DNA of 27,385 nt, from NCBI GenBank assembly GCA_020060215.1, contig JAGVAP010000007.1:1-27385 (forward strand), written 5' to 3'. Positions within the stretch are counted from its first letter, which is position 1, and each line of letters begins with the position of its first letter. This DNA is from Deltaproteobacteria bacterium (GTDB lineage: Bacteria; Desulfobacterota; DSM-4660; Desulfatiglandales; HGW-15). Shown one piece after another: positions 16,185 through 23,461 of the stretch. A program made the translations under genes and the position numbers. The notes under the pieces are model-generated. The model was not told the origin of the DNA, ran no database searches, and saw nothing but the letters and a program-made list of their open reading frames with translations.

Positions 16185-16859
16185 TCAAACGGTCATTTCG
16201 GATACGGTCAGATGGTCTTCCACCTGTATGACGCCCGGGGTGTACCACGCGGACTCATGGGCCACGCGGCGCGCCGCGCCGCTTTGCACGGTTCCGCTGA
16301 GCGTCACCTTCCCTCCCTCGACCTTCACCGTAACCTGGTCAGGATCGACATCCGCCATCCTGTCGAGAGCGGAGACGATATCGTCCGCGATATCCTGGTC
16401 TATGTAGTCCCTTGTAGGGACAACGGCCAGAAGATTCTCGATGTAGGCCACCCCGGGTTCTTCGGTGATCAGGTCCTCCGCATACATCTTCTTCCAGTAG
16501 GCATCCACCGTTCCCTTCAGTGTTACCGTCCCATTGCTGACAATCACCTCGATATCCCGAAGATCGATATCCGGGTTGACCGCAAATCGGTTCTTGATGG
16601 CATTCTCGATCTCGATATCGGGTCGAAGAGCCCTGGCGGGCGGATGGCGGACGGTGAGCTCGTTCAGCACATTCCTGACACCGGCCACGTACCAGGTATC
16701 CTCATAGGCGGCATTTCTCGTGAAGTAGTTGGGAACCTCACCTCTCAGGATGACTCTCCCGTTGCTGACCTCTACAGAGATCTTGGAGGCGTCTACCCGG
16801 TCATCCCAGGTGAGCTGATCGACCACATCTTTCTTTATCAATTCATCTGATCCAGGCAT
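16185..16859 (-). CDS. Triple BON-domain protein
   Basis: A 224-aa protein made of three consecutive BON domains (residues about 5-70, 80-145 and 150-220). Each ends with the repeated beta signature: VEVSNGRVILRGEV, VIVSNGTVTLKGTV and VKVEGGKVTLSGTV, with a conserved GV (VAGVRNV, EPGVAYIEN, TPGVIQVED). BON domains, as in OsmY, are associated with membranes and with osmotic or envelope stress. No signal peptide is visible, so it would be cytoplasmic unless the start lies elsewhere. ATG 16859 has an excellent GAGGAGGGG upstream. It is divergent from the SPW-VKOR gene across a 483-nt gap. Confidence 0.85.
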   Translation of the reverse strand: MPGSDELIKKDVVDQLTWDDRVDASKISVEVSNGRVILRGEVPNYFTRNAAYEDTWYVAGVRNVLNELTVRHPPARALRPDIEIENAIKNRFAVNPDIDLRDIEVIVSNGTVTLKGTVDAYWKKMYAEDLITEEPGVAYIENLLAVVPTRDYIDQDIADDIVSALDRMADVDPDQVTVKVEGGKVTLSGTVQSGAARRVAHESAWYTPGVIQVEDHLTVSEMTV

Positions 16860-17342
16860 TCTCTTCCCCTCCTCTCTTTCTCGGTGATCTTTTTAGCCTC
16901 CAAGGTCGTGTCTTTGTATGGGGCATCGGTCTGAAAACAGTATGGTCCGGATTTCGTATAAACCCTGCAACCGCGCACAGTTCCGTTAGCAAGTCGAATC
17001 TTCCCCATTTCGGGTGAATTTCACGCCTCCAGGCGTCTTTACCCGATGACCTGTGGGAATTTACGATGGATCCCCCATTGCTGCTGCGATGAGTCCTGAT
17101 TAGATCGCATGTAGATAAATCATAGACAAAGGAAGGATGCCCCTCCATCTCCAAGATTACTGGTCTAAGCCGTGCGCCCCAGGCTCAGGGAGGCGCGGAG
17201 GATTTCAGCCCGAAAGTGGCTTTGGGCGTCCCCGGAGCGAGTGATCGTGGAGATCTTCCGGGACGGACAGAAGATGGAGATCGTTGCGGCTCTTGGAAAC
17301 ACGGAGTCGGCGACACAGGCCCGCTGAAGGCAGGAAGACCTA
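16860..17342. other. Divergent intergenic region (483 nt) with a nested palindrome
   Basis: This gap holds the promoters of the BON and VKOR genes. At 17011-17045 a nested structure is visible: inner ACGCCT/AGGCGT (17023-17036) and outer CGGGTGAA/TTTACCCG with one G-U pair. A weak 51-codon plus-strand frame (GTG 17172 to TGA 17327, containing VEIFRDGQKMEIVAAL) faintly recalls the start of an Hsp20 domain, but no gene is claimed. Confidence 0.4.
17011..17045. promoter_or_regulatory. Nested palindrome, possible operator or RNA hairpin
   Basis: A perfect inner 14-nt palindrome, ACGCCTCCAGGCGT, is flanked by a second pairing of 8 positions (7 Watson-Crick, one G-U). It is centred about 165 nt upstream of the BON start and 315 nt upstream of the VKOR start. 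The role is inferred from position only. Confidence 0.35.
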
Positions 17343-18833
17343 ATGGAACAACCCGGGATGGGCAAGAGGGGAGTCACCCGACCGATGGCCGAAGGAGAGA
17401 TGGGCCAGGACGGGCGCGATCACGAGATGACCCCCAAGCAGCGGGAGGAAATGCTCCACATGCACCAGATGCAGACGCTCTGGGTATATTGGCTGATGGT
17501 GATCCTGGGCGTGTGGATGGTGCTCTCTCCCCTTACCTTCAGCTACGGAAAATCCATCGTGGACCCGGGCGGGGGCCGTGAAGTGTGGCTGTCCTTGGAC
17601 GACCGCGTTGCCGCCATGCAGTGGAGCGATATCGTCAGCGGCCTGCTGCTGATCTTATTCGGGTGGCGCTCCCTGAGGCCCAACCGCCCGGTCAGTCTCT
17701 GGATCTGCTGTTTCATCGGCATATGGCTCAGTGCAGCGCCGATCGTCTTCTGGGCGCCCACGGCGGCTGCCTACATCAACGGCACGCTGGTGGGGGCGCT
17801 GGTCATCTCCTTGACCATATTGATCCCGGGAATGCCCAATATGATCGTGTACATGAAAATGGGCGCAGAGCTCCCCCCGGGCTGGAGTTACAACCCGTCC
17901 AGCTGGCCGCAGCGGTGGATACTGATCGCCCTGGGGTTTGCGGGGTGGATGGTGTCCCGCTACCTTGGGGCATTTCAGCTGGGTTATGTCGATCATGCCT
18001 GGGATCCTTTCTTTGGAGAAGGCACCAGGAAGGTGCTCGACTCGACCCTGTCCAGAGGCTGGCCCATATCGGACGGGGCCTTCGGAGCCTTTGCCTACAC
18101 CTTCGAATTCCTGATGGGCTGGATGGGGAGCCCCTCCCGCTGGAGAACGATGCCCTGGATGGTCACGATCTTTGGAATCCTGGTCATCCCTTTGGGGCTG
18201 GTGCACATTCTCCTCGTCATCTCCCAGCCGGTGGTCGTCGGCCAATGGTGCACGCTCTGTCTTCTGGCCGCGGCCATCATGCTCCCCATGATCCCCCTGG
18301 AGGTCGATGAGGTCGTTGCCATGGGGCAGCACATGCTGCAGGCGAAGCGTCGGGGAGATTCCCTCTGGCACGTCTTCTGGAAGGGGGGAGAGCCGGCGGG
18401 ACACAACACAGATGAGCGCTCGCCACCATTGATGCAGCTGCCAAAGAGCCCTGCAAGGGTCCTGAGCGCCTCCATCTGGGGTATGAGTTTTCCATGGGGC
18501 CTGACCTTGTCGACTGCTCTTGGGATCTGGCTGATGTTTGCCCCGGCCGTTTTCGGAATCCCTATCGAAACATCGGGAGCCGATCTCCATCACCTTGCAG
18601 GAGCCCTCATCGTCGTCGTGTCGGTCACGAGCATGGGAGAGCCGTTGAGAATGGGCCGATATCTCAACATCCCCCTGGGACTGGCTGTTGCGACTGCAAT
18701 CTGGTTCGTGGATGGCGGCACGCTTGCATCGAAATTGAGCGGCTCGGTTGCGGGGCTTCTCGCAGCAGCGGTTTCGGTCCCAAAAGGACCCAAGAAGGAG
18801 GCTTACGGCTCCTGGGACAGGTATGTGAGATGA
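17343..18833 (+). CDS. SPW-repeat / vitamin K epoxide reductase family membrane protein
   Basis: A 496-aa polytopic membrane protein with about twelve hydrophobic segments. Three parts are visible: an SPW-type repeat unit (WVYWLMVILGVWMVLSPLTF, then WSDIVSGLLLILFGW and GIWLSAAPIVFW), a central VKOR-like part (about 190-325), and a second SPW-type unit (LGIWLMFAPAVFG onward). VKOR enzymes oxidise quinone-linked thiols to drive disulfide formation. The active-site CxxC is WCTLC (Cys 303 and 306). The partner loop-cysteine pair normally found earlier in the domain is not visible; the equivalent region reads GEGTRKVLDS. It may therefore not relay electrons like classical VKOR. ATG 17343 is preceded by AGGAA. 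Confidence 0.85.
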   Translation: MEQPGMGKRGVTRPMAEGEMGQDGRDHEMTPKQREEMLHMHQMQTLWVYWLMVILGVWMVLSPLTFSYGKSIVDPGGGREVWLSLDDRVAAMQWSDIVSGLLLILFGWRSLRPNRPVSLWICCFIGIWLSAAPIVFWAPTAAAYINGTLVGALVISLTILIPGMPNMIVYMKMGAELPPGWSYNPSSWPQRWILIALGFAGWMVSRYLGAFQLGYVDHAWDPFFGEGTRKVLDSTLSRGWPISDGAFGAFAYTFEFLMGWMGSPSRWRTMPWMVTIFGILVIPLGLVHILLVISQPVVVGQWCTLCLLAAAIMLPMIPLEVDEVVAMGQHMLQAKRRGDSLWHVFWKGGEPAGHNTDERSPPLMQLPKSPARVLSASIWGMSFPWGLTLSTALGIWLMFAPAVFGIPIETSGADLHHLAGALIVVVSVTSMGEPLRMGRYLNIPLGLAVATAIWFVDGGTLASKLSGSVAGLLAAAVSVPKGPKKEAYGSWDRYVR

Positions 18834-18882
18834 AGGATTCGGGGCCGATGATCCTCAGTCCTCCCTTTCGGACTTCCTGAAC

Positions 18883-18996
18883 TCAGTTCGAGCACCACGC
18901 AATCGATCCGCTCTCCACCAGCATCGACTCGAAATCGCGGGCTATGGTCGATTTCCCGGAGCCTGGGAGGCCGGTGATCCAGATACAGAAATTCAT
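18883..18996 (-). pseudogene. P-loop kinase N-terminal remnant (adenylylsulfate-kinase-like)
   Basis: The ATG overlaps the stop of the upstream APH-family gene (ATGA). The 37-residue frame reads CIWITGLPGSGKSTIARDFE, a textbook Walker A start of APS-kinase-like or zeta/gluconate-type kinases. After MLVESG the expected continuation IDCVVLEL is found only in another frame, so about one base has been lost near 18907. Beyond this the family sequence ends and nothing resembling the rest of a kinase (about 150 residues) is present before the convergent VKOR gene. It is a frameshifted, 3'-truncated remnant of the last gene in the minus-strand operon. Confidence 0.7.
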
Positions 18997-20054
18997 CGCT
19001 TATCAAGGTATCGTGGAATGTCTCCCAGTTCGAACCTCTCCGTTTCCAGCACGGAGTGCCCGAAGTCGAGCAGTTTCCTTCGCGTCTCGTCCGTCTCATG
19101 GGGGTAGAAGCGGGGGTTTGCGATCACCAGGACCCGGAACGCAAAGAAGGGCTGCACCAGATCGAGGATCTCCCGGTCTCGCGTCTCTTCCAGGTAGGCT
19201 TCACAGAAAAACCTGAAGAGATCCGAAAAGGGCCCACGGAACGTGCCGGTCTGTTTGACCGCGTAGTAAATGTAGTTGACGCCGAGGCAGGACACGTCAT
19301 CGGCCGGTTCGCCCCAGGTTCCCCGCGCGCGGTCCAGCACCGTGAAATCGGCGCCGTGAAAGCGGATGTTCCCTGGATGGAAGTCGCCGTGGACCTCGCA
19401 GAGCCTCTCTTTCCTGTCCCGGATCTTCCCCCACCACGTCAGGGCCTTCCGGGCAATCTCCACGAGCGTTGCCTGCGAGGTGAAGCCGACCTCGTCATAG
19501 GAATCCACGATCCCCATGATGCATTCCCCGTGTCCGATGAGGTCGCGGATCCGCCTCCTGTAGAGGGTCTTTGCATCTCCCCCGTCATATTCTCTGCCGT
19601 GAATTCGCGCAAGGAAGGAGGCCAGCCTCACCGCCCTCTCCCGGTCCAGATCGGTCCATGATCCCCTCTCGAGGATCGCGTTCAGATCGGCGAAATATGG
19701 GCTGCCGCCCGCCTCCTGCATGAGGATATGAAACTCCTGAACGTTCCTGAGCGATACCAGGCGATCCGGGGATTCCCCCACGACGTCGAAGGCCTTCACG
19801 TGTCTTTCCATGTCGTTGTAGTTGGAGAAGGCGAGAATCAGGACCCGCCCGCGGTCGGAGAAATGGTCGTGGCCGAACCCGGAAGGGTACAGGCTCTTGA
19901 TGATAAGGCGCTCTTCTTTGCCGTCGATCGCGACTCTCAGCCGGGCTGCGGCGCCGTGCGTGCCTTTGCCGATTTCTTCCCACTCCACCAACTCGGCCGA
20001 CGGCCCCAAGCGTTCTTCTAGAAAGCTCCGCACCTTTTCCTTCAGATCCGACAT
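18993..20054 (-). CDS. APH-family phosphotransferase (COG2187-like)
   Basis: A 353-aa predicted small-molecule kinase. It has a phosphate-binding-lobe Lys in RLIIKSLYPSGFG, the catalytic loop EVHGDFHPGN (His 222, Asp 224) and the metal site TVLDRARGTWGEPADDVS (Asp about 241). The GEPADDV ending is typical of the group often fused to or followed by a P-loop kinase domain, and such a remnant follows here with a 4-nt overlap. The substrate is unknown, so antibiotic resistance should not be inferred. ATG 20054 lies 24 nt after the DUF2267 gene. A mycobacterial relative with the combined architecture, Rv2004c, belongs to the DosR dormancy regulon. Confidence 0.85.
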   Translation of the reverse strand: MSDLKEKVRSFLEERLGPSAELVEWEEIGKGTHGAAARLRVAIDGKEERLIIKSLYPSGFGHDHFSDRGRVLILAFSNYNDMERHVKAFDVVGESPDRLVSLRNVQEFHILMQEAGGSPYFADLNAILERGSWTDLDRERAVRLASFLARIHGREYDGGDAKTLYRRRIRDLIGHGECIMGIVDSYDEVGFTSQATLVEIARKALTWWGKIRDRKERLCEVHGDFHPGNIRFHGADFTVLDRARGTWGEPADDVSCLGVNYIYYAVKQTGTFRGPFSDLFRFFCEAYLEETRDREILDLVQPFFAFRVLVIANPRFYPHETDETRRKLLDFGHSVLETERFELGDIPRYLDKR

Positions 20055-20078
20055 CCTCCGGCCCAGCAGCCCCTTTCT

Positions 20079-20420
20079 TCAGGTCCCTTCCGGACGCTTT
20101 TCGAAAACGACCGGGTCGACCCGACCCACATGACGAGCCATACCTTCCGAAAGAAACTCCCCTTTGCTCCTGACCTTGGCGGGCTTTCCCGACGGCCTCC
20201 ACCCCTCGTAGTAGAAGCCGCGAACAAGCATCGGCAGCGGAGCGCCGAGGTCCGCGGCCTCTTCCACGGTCAGGCGGTACCGCAAGGAGTGCAGGCATGC
20301 CCGCAGGGCCAGGTACGCGCGCTGCCGATCCTCCCAACTGAGCTCAAACAAGAGATCCTTCAGCCAGTTGTTGGTTGTATGAAGAGTCTTGTCGAAGACT
20401 TCCAGACCGGTCATGGTCAT
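20079..20420 (-). CDS. DUF2267 protein
   Basis: A 113-aa protein whose N-terminal 85 residues match DUF2267: [18 protein letters not shown], then [19 protein letters not shown] and [19 protein letters not shown]. The usual C-terminal acidic segment is replaced by a short, unrelated-looking tail ([16 protein letters not shown]). The end may therefore be truncated or frameshifted. Function is unknown; the family often occurs with Hsp20, CBS and BON genes. ATG 20420 has GAGGAGAGG about 5 nt upstream. It lies between hsp20 and the APH-family kinase on the same strand. Confidence 0.8.
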   Translation of the reverse strand: MTMTGLEVFDKTLHTTNNWLKDLLFELSWEDRQRAYLALRACLHSLRYRLTVEEAADLGAPLPMLVRGFYYEGWRPSGKPAKVRSKGEFLSEGMARHVGRVDPVVFEKRPEGT

Positions 20421-20481
20421 GATCCTCTCCTCTCTTGTCCGGACCCGCCAGGGATGTGGGTGCGGAGGGGATTGCCCTCTC

Positions 20482-20928
20482 TTACGTTTTGATCTCGATC
20501 TTCTTCTTTGAACCACTCTCGGCCTTGGGCATGTTGATCGTCAAAACCCCGTTCTTGAACGAGGCGTCCACCTTTTCGCTGTCCACCTCGCTCGGGAGGC
20601 GGAAGCTTCGGTGGAAGCTCCCCGAGAAGATCTCACGGCAGTAGTAGTCCTGTTCTTTAGTTTCCTCCTCTTTCTTCTTCTCTCCCTTGAGGGTGAGAAC
20701 GTCCCCTGTCACCGCGAGGTCGATATCCTTGGCCTCGAGGCCGGGCAGCTCCGCCTTTACCGTGATCTGCCCGTCTGTTTCGGAGATGTCCACGGAAGGC
20801 ATCCACTCTTCGGCTTCCGCCATGGGGAGCATGGGCTCGGAGAAGAACCTCCTCATCATCTCCTCCATATCCCCGCGGAATCTTCCCAACGGTCGAAACG
20901 GCCTCCAGGGCGTTAATTCCATAGGCAT
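20482..20928 (-). CDS. Hsp20/alpha-crystallin small heat-shock protein
   Basis: A 148-aa ATP-independent holdase that binds unfolding proteins and prevents aggregation. The N-terminal arm is Met/Phe/Arg-rich. The alpha-crystallin domain runs from about residue 43 ([21 protein letters not shown]) to about 140, including [11 protein letters not shown], the SFHRSFRLP segment and the conserved [13 protein letters not shown] short Lys-rich tail carries the IEI motif that binds a neighbouring subunit. A perfect AGGAGG precedes ATG 20928. It follows the GAPDH gene by 101 nt and heads a run with DUF2267 and the APH-family kinase. Confidence 0.95.
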   Translation of the reverse strand: MPMELTPWRPFRPLGRFRGDMEEMMRRFFSEPMLPMAEAEEWMPSVDISETDGQITVKAELPGLEAKDIDLAVTGDVLTLKGEKKKEEETKEQDYYCREIFSGSFHRSFRLPSEVDSEKVDASFKNGVLTINMPKAESGSKKKIEIKT

Positions 20929-21029
20929 AGATCATTCCTCCTTTCTCTTTTTTGCAGGTAAACAGCCCTTCTGTTCATGTGGAAAGGGGGGTTTCATGGC
21001 AAATCCATGAGGAACTTGTGGAAAACAGA

Positions 21030-22028
21030 TCACTCTCTGGTCCTCCTGACCGCCTCTCTCACCATCTGTGCGCTGTAGCCCCACTCATTGTCGTACCAGC
21101 TCATCACCTTGATCAGGTCCCCGTCCACCACCTGGGTCATGGTGAGATCCACGATGGAGGCCCGCGGGTCCTGGATGATGTCCGCGGAGACGAGGTTGTC
21201 GTCCGAAACGCCCAAGACCCCCAGGTATCGGGCGCTTCCGGATTCCTCCCGAAAAATCCCGTTCAGCTCGTCCACCGAGGCGGAGCGTTCGGCGATGAAT
21301 ACGATGTCGGCTATGGATCCGACGGCCACCGGGGCGCGGACCGCCACCCCGTCAAACTTGTTCTTGAACTGAGTCAGGACCCGAGCCGTGGCCTTGCCTG
21401 CCCCCGTCGTCGTAGGGACCAGGTTGGCGGCCCCCGCCCTGCCCCTGCGGAACTTCTTGTTCGGGCCGTCCACGATCGCCTGGGAAGAGGTGTAGGCATG
21501 CACTGTGGTCATGATCGCCTTTTTGATTCCGATTCTCCTCCCCATGACCTCGACCACCGGTGCGATGCAGTTGGTGGTGCAGCTCGCGCAGGAATAGAGT
21601 TTCGTTCCCGGTTCGGGCTTGTTCACTCCGTACACCACGGTGGGCATATCATCGCCCCCCTTGGATGGCGCGGAGAGGATCGCGGCCTTGGCCCCTCCCC
21701 TGATGTGGCTTTCGAGCTTCTCCCTGTTCGTGAACACCCCGGTACATTCGAACACCAGGTCCACCCCCAAATCTCCCCAGGGTAGCTGGGCCGGATCCTT
21801 CTTGCTGAAGAGGGGGTATTTCTTCCCGTCGATCACCAGCCCGTCATCGGCATGTTTTACGGACTTGTGATATCGTCCGTACACGGAATCATACCTGAGC
21901 AGGTAGGCCAGGTTGTCCGCGGATATGAGGTCATTGAGGGCGACGAGATTCAGCTCCGGTGTCTCCAGAATGATCTTCAAGGTCGCCCTTCCAATTCGTC
22001 CAAGACCGTTGATAGCTACGTTTGCCAT
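21030..22028 (-). CDS. gap: Glyceraldehyde-3-phosphate dehydrogenase, type I
   Basis: Glycolytic/gluconeogenic enzyme converting glyceraldehyde 3-phosphate to 1,3-bisphosphoglycerate with NAD+. The 332-aa product begins with VAINGLGRIGR (Rossmann fold) and has the active-site SCASCTTNC with Cys 150, the catalytic His in TTVHAYT (177), and the C-terminal SWYDNEWGYS. Asn-Asp after the second beta strand (ALNDL) fits NAD specificity. ATG 22028 is preceded by GGAGG, and the open frame to 22082 is not conserved. The gene is divergent from the CBS gene and upstream of hsp20, so stress-linked co-expression with hsp20 is possible. Confidence 0.95.
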   Translation of the reverse strand: MANVAINGLGRIGRATLKIILETPELNLVALNDLISADNLAYLLRYDSVYGRYHKSVKHADDGLVIDGKKYPLFSKKDPAQLPWGDLGVDLVFECTGVFTNREKLESHIRGGAKAAILSAPSKGGDDMPTVVYGVNKPEPGTKLYSCASCTTNCIAPVVEVMGRRIGIKKAIMTTVHAYTSSQAIVDGPNKKFRRGRAGAANLVPTTTGAGKATARVLTQFKNKFDGVAVRAPVAVGSIADIVFIAERSASVDELNGIFREESGSARYLGVLGVSDDNLVSADIIQDPRASIVDLTMTQVVDGDLIKVMSWYDNEWGYSAQMVREAVRRTRE

Positions 22029-22175
22029 GATTCTCCTCCATGATTCGTTCTCTCTCCATGGATCATCATTGAATCGTCGCAAGCCTTCAATGGGGCGAGT
22101 CGCCTATTTTCATGTCCCTGCCCTTTCACCCTCCTTTACGCAGTTTCGAACCTCCCATGGTTCCTCAGCCACTCT

Positions 22176-22264
22176 CAGCAGGGGGTTCGCACGGCGAAAT
22201 AAGCCTGTTGCCCGTTGGTATTGGGGCCAATTCCCCATATTCACGACAGGCGGTCTGATGCATG
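22176..22264 (+). promoter_or_regulatory. Conserved 5' region of the CBS gene (copy 2)
   Basis: Within the 265-nt gap between divergent gap and CBS, these 89 nt recur at 12455-12543 upstream of the truncated CBS copy. The inverted pair TGGGG (22222-22226) and CCCCA (22233-22237), with a 6-nt spacer, is partly kept in the other copy (TGGG/CCCA). That is a candidate operator; no classical -35/-10 pair is evident. Confidence 0.45.
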
Positions 22265-22293
22265 TTTGTTAAAAGACATTCAGGAGGGAAGTC

Positions 22294-22722
22294 ATGCAGG
22301 TCAAGGAAGTCATGACCCGAAACCCGGAGAAGATCAGTGCAGGTGATTCGGTCCTGAAAGCGGCCGAGGTAATGAAGCAGCTCAATGTAGGGGCTGTCCC
22401 CGTGGTCGACGGCGACAAGGCGGTCGGCATCCTCACGGATCGCGACATTGCTCTCCGCGTCGTCGCCGAAGGCAAGGATGCCTCCGCAACCAAGGCGGGC
22501 GATATCATGAGCAGGGATGTGATCACCTGCTCCGAGATCGTGGATGCCATCGAGGCTGCAAGAACGATGACGCAAAAACAGGTCCGAAGGCTGGTGGTCA
22601 ACGATGACCAGGGAAAGATCGTCGGGATCGTCTCTTTGGGAGATCTTGCGACCAGCATCGGTACGACTACGGCGGGTGAAGTGATTCGCGACGTCTCCCA
22701 GCCGTCCGAACCGGCAAGATAG
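22294..22722 (+). CDS. Tandem CBS-domain protein
   Basis: A 142-aa protein consisting of two CBS domains (about 1-60 and 66-128), like mycobacterial Hrp1 (Rv2626c). It has VKEVMTRNPEKIS, then VGAVPVVDGDKAVGILTDRDI in the first domain, and AGDIMSRDVITC with VRRLVVNDDQGKIVGIVSLGDLA in the second. Paired CBS domains bind adenosine nucleotides and sense energy state; as a stand-alone protein it would act through partners not visible here. AGGAGGGA lies 5 nt upstream of ATG 22294. It is the intact relative of the truncated copy at 12541. Confidence 0.9.
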   Translation: MQVKEVMTRNPEKISAGDSVLKAAEVMKQLNVGAVPVVDGDKAVGILTDRDIALRVVAEGKDASATKAGDIMSRDVITCSEIVDAIEAARTMTQKQVRRLVVNDDQGKIVGIVSLGDLATSIGTTTAGEVIRDVSQPSEPAR

Positions 22723-22735
22723 GAAGCCTGTAGGG

Positions 22736-22844
22736 GAACGATCTCCCCGTGATCGGGACCTACGAAGATGCGCTCGCCAGGCTGAGATCGGAAAAGAGGC
22801 TGGAGATCGTGGCGGGCGCAACCCGCCTGTTTCGAGGAGCCCGG
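22736..22844 (+). pseudogene. Fossil fragment of the 14.5-kb alpha/beta hydrolase gene
   Basis: This 109-bp stretch is about 90% identical to 14986-15093 inside the intact hydrolase gene, in the same orientation, with a single-base insertion near 22830. It encodes the stretch from the catalytic-acid region to the catalytic His (EDALARLRSEKRLEIVAGAT). It begins 14 nt after the CBS stop and has no start. This shows that a CBS-plus-hydrolase segment exists in two versions in the window. Confidence 0.85.
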
Positions 22845-22887
22845 AATCTCCTCCCCGGGGTGCATCCTGTGGCCGCCTGGAGCGTTC

Positions 22888-23190
22888 TTACGGCACATCC
22901 CATTGGCCCAGAGGCCTCGAGAAGGTATACGCAGCCGGTTCCACGACCAGATAGGTCCCCGCTTTCTTGAACCCTTTTGCCGACCACATGGTGAGGGGAA
23001 GGCTCGCGACAAAGAATGCGGAACCTACCGCCGTCATGGCGAGGCCCAGCGGCCGCAAAATGACCAGGTCGGCAATCATGCCTATACCGGTCACCTGCTG
23101 CCGGGGAAATGGCGCCGGGGCGGGGAACGCCGAAGCGGTGGCCAAGAAGCAAACGGCTACAGTGACAATCAACACCTTGCGATGGAGCAT
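22888..23190 (-). CDS. Small exported/membrane protein, 100 aa
   Basis: Residues about 1-23 form a signal peptide or first membrane segment (ending ASAFPAPA). A conserved hydrophobic stretch, IADLVILRPLGLAMTAVGSAFFVASLPLT, follows, and the C-terminus reads LVVEPAAYTFSRPLGQW. I recognise this as a widespread small conserved protein with RPLGL and FxRPLG motifs but know no function. AAGGAGG lies 6 nt before ATG 23190. It faces away from the FemAB-like gene and is convergent with the CBS/fossil segment. Confidence 0.75.
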   Translation of the reverse strand: MLHRKVLIVTVAVCFLATASAFPAPAPFPRQQVTGIGMIADLVILRPLGLAMTAVGSAFFVASLPLTMWSAKGFKKAGTYLVVEPAAYTFSRPLGQWDVP

Positions 23191-23461
23191 CCCGGACCTC
23201 CTTCAGGACGAGTGGGTTGGCCGTGGATCACGTCTTTCATGCACGCCTCTGGCAGATCCAATAGCCAGTCTGCCGCGCAAGTCAACATTGCGCCTGGAGT
23301 GTACAGCTCCGCCAAGCCGCTGATGGGTGAAATACGAACCCCATAAGCAGCCTTATCCTACCTGTCATAATAAGTCCTTTTCCCATTCCCCGATAAGAAT
23401 CCTCAGACTAACTTTTAAGCAGGTCAGGAGCGGAGAATCACCTGGAGGTGCAGGGAGGCCA

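Noticed and set aside
17165..17377. Minus-strand 70-codon frame upstream of the VKOR gene
   Set aside because: No ribosome-binding site or motif, and it overlaps the VKOR start.
17655..18593. 312-codon minus-strand frame inside the VKOR gene
   Set aside because: Antisense shadow rich in Pro, Gln, Arg and His, without any family motif.
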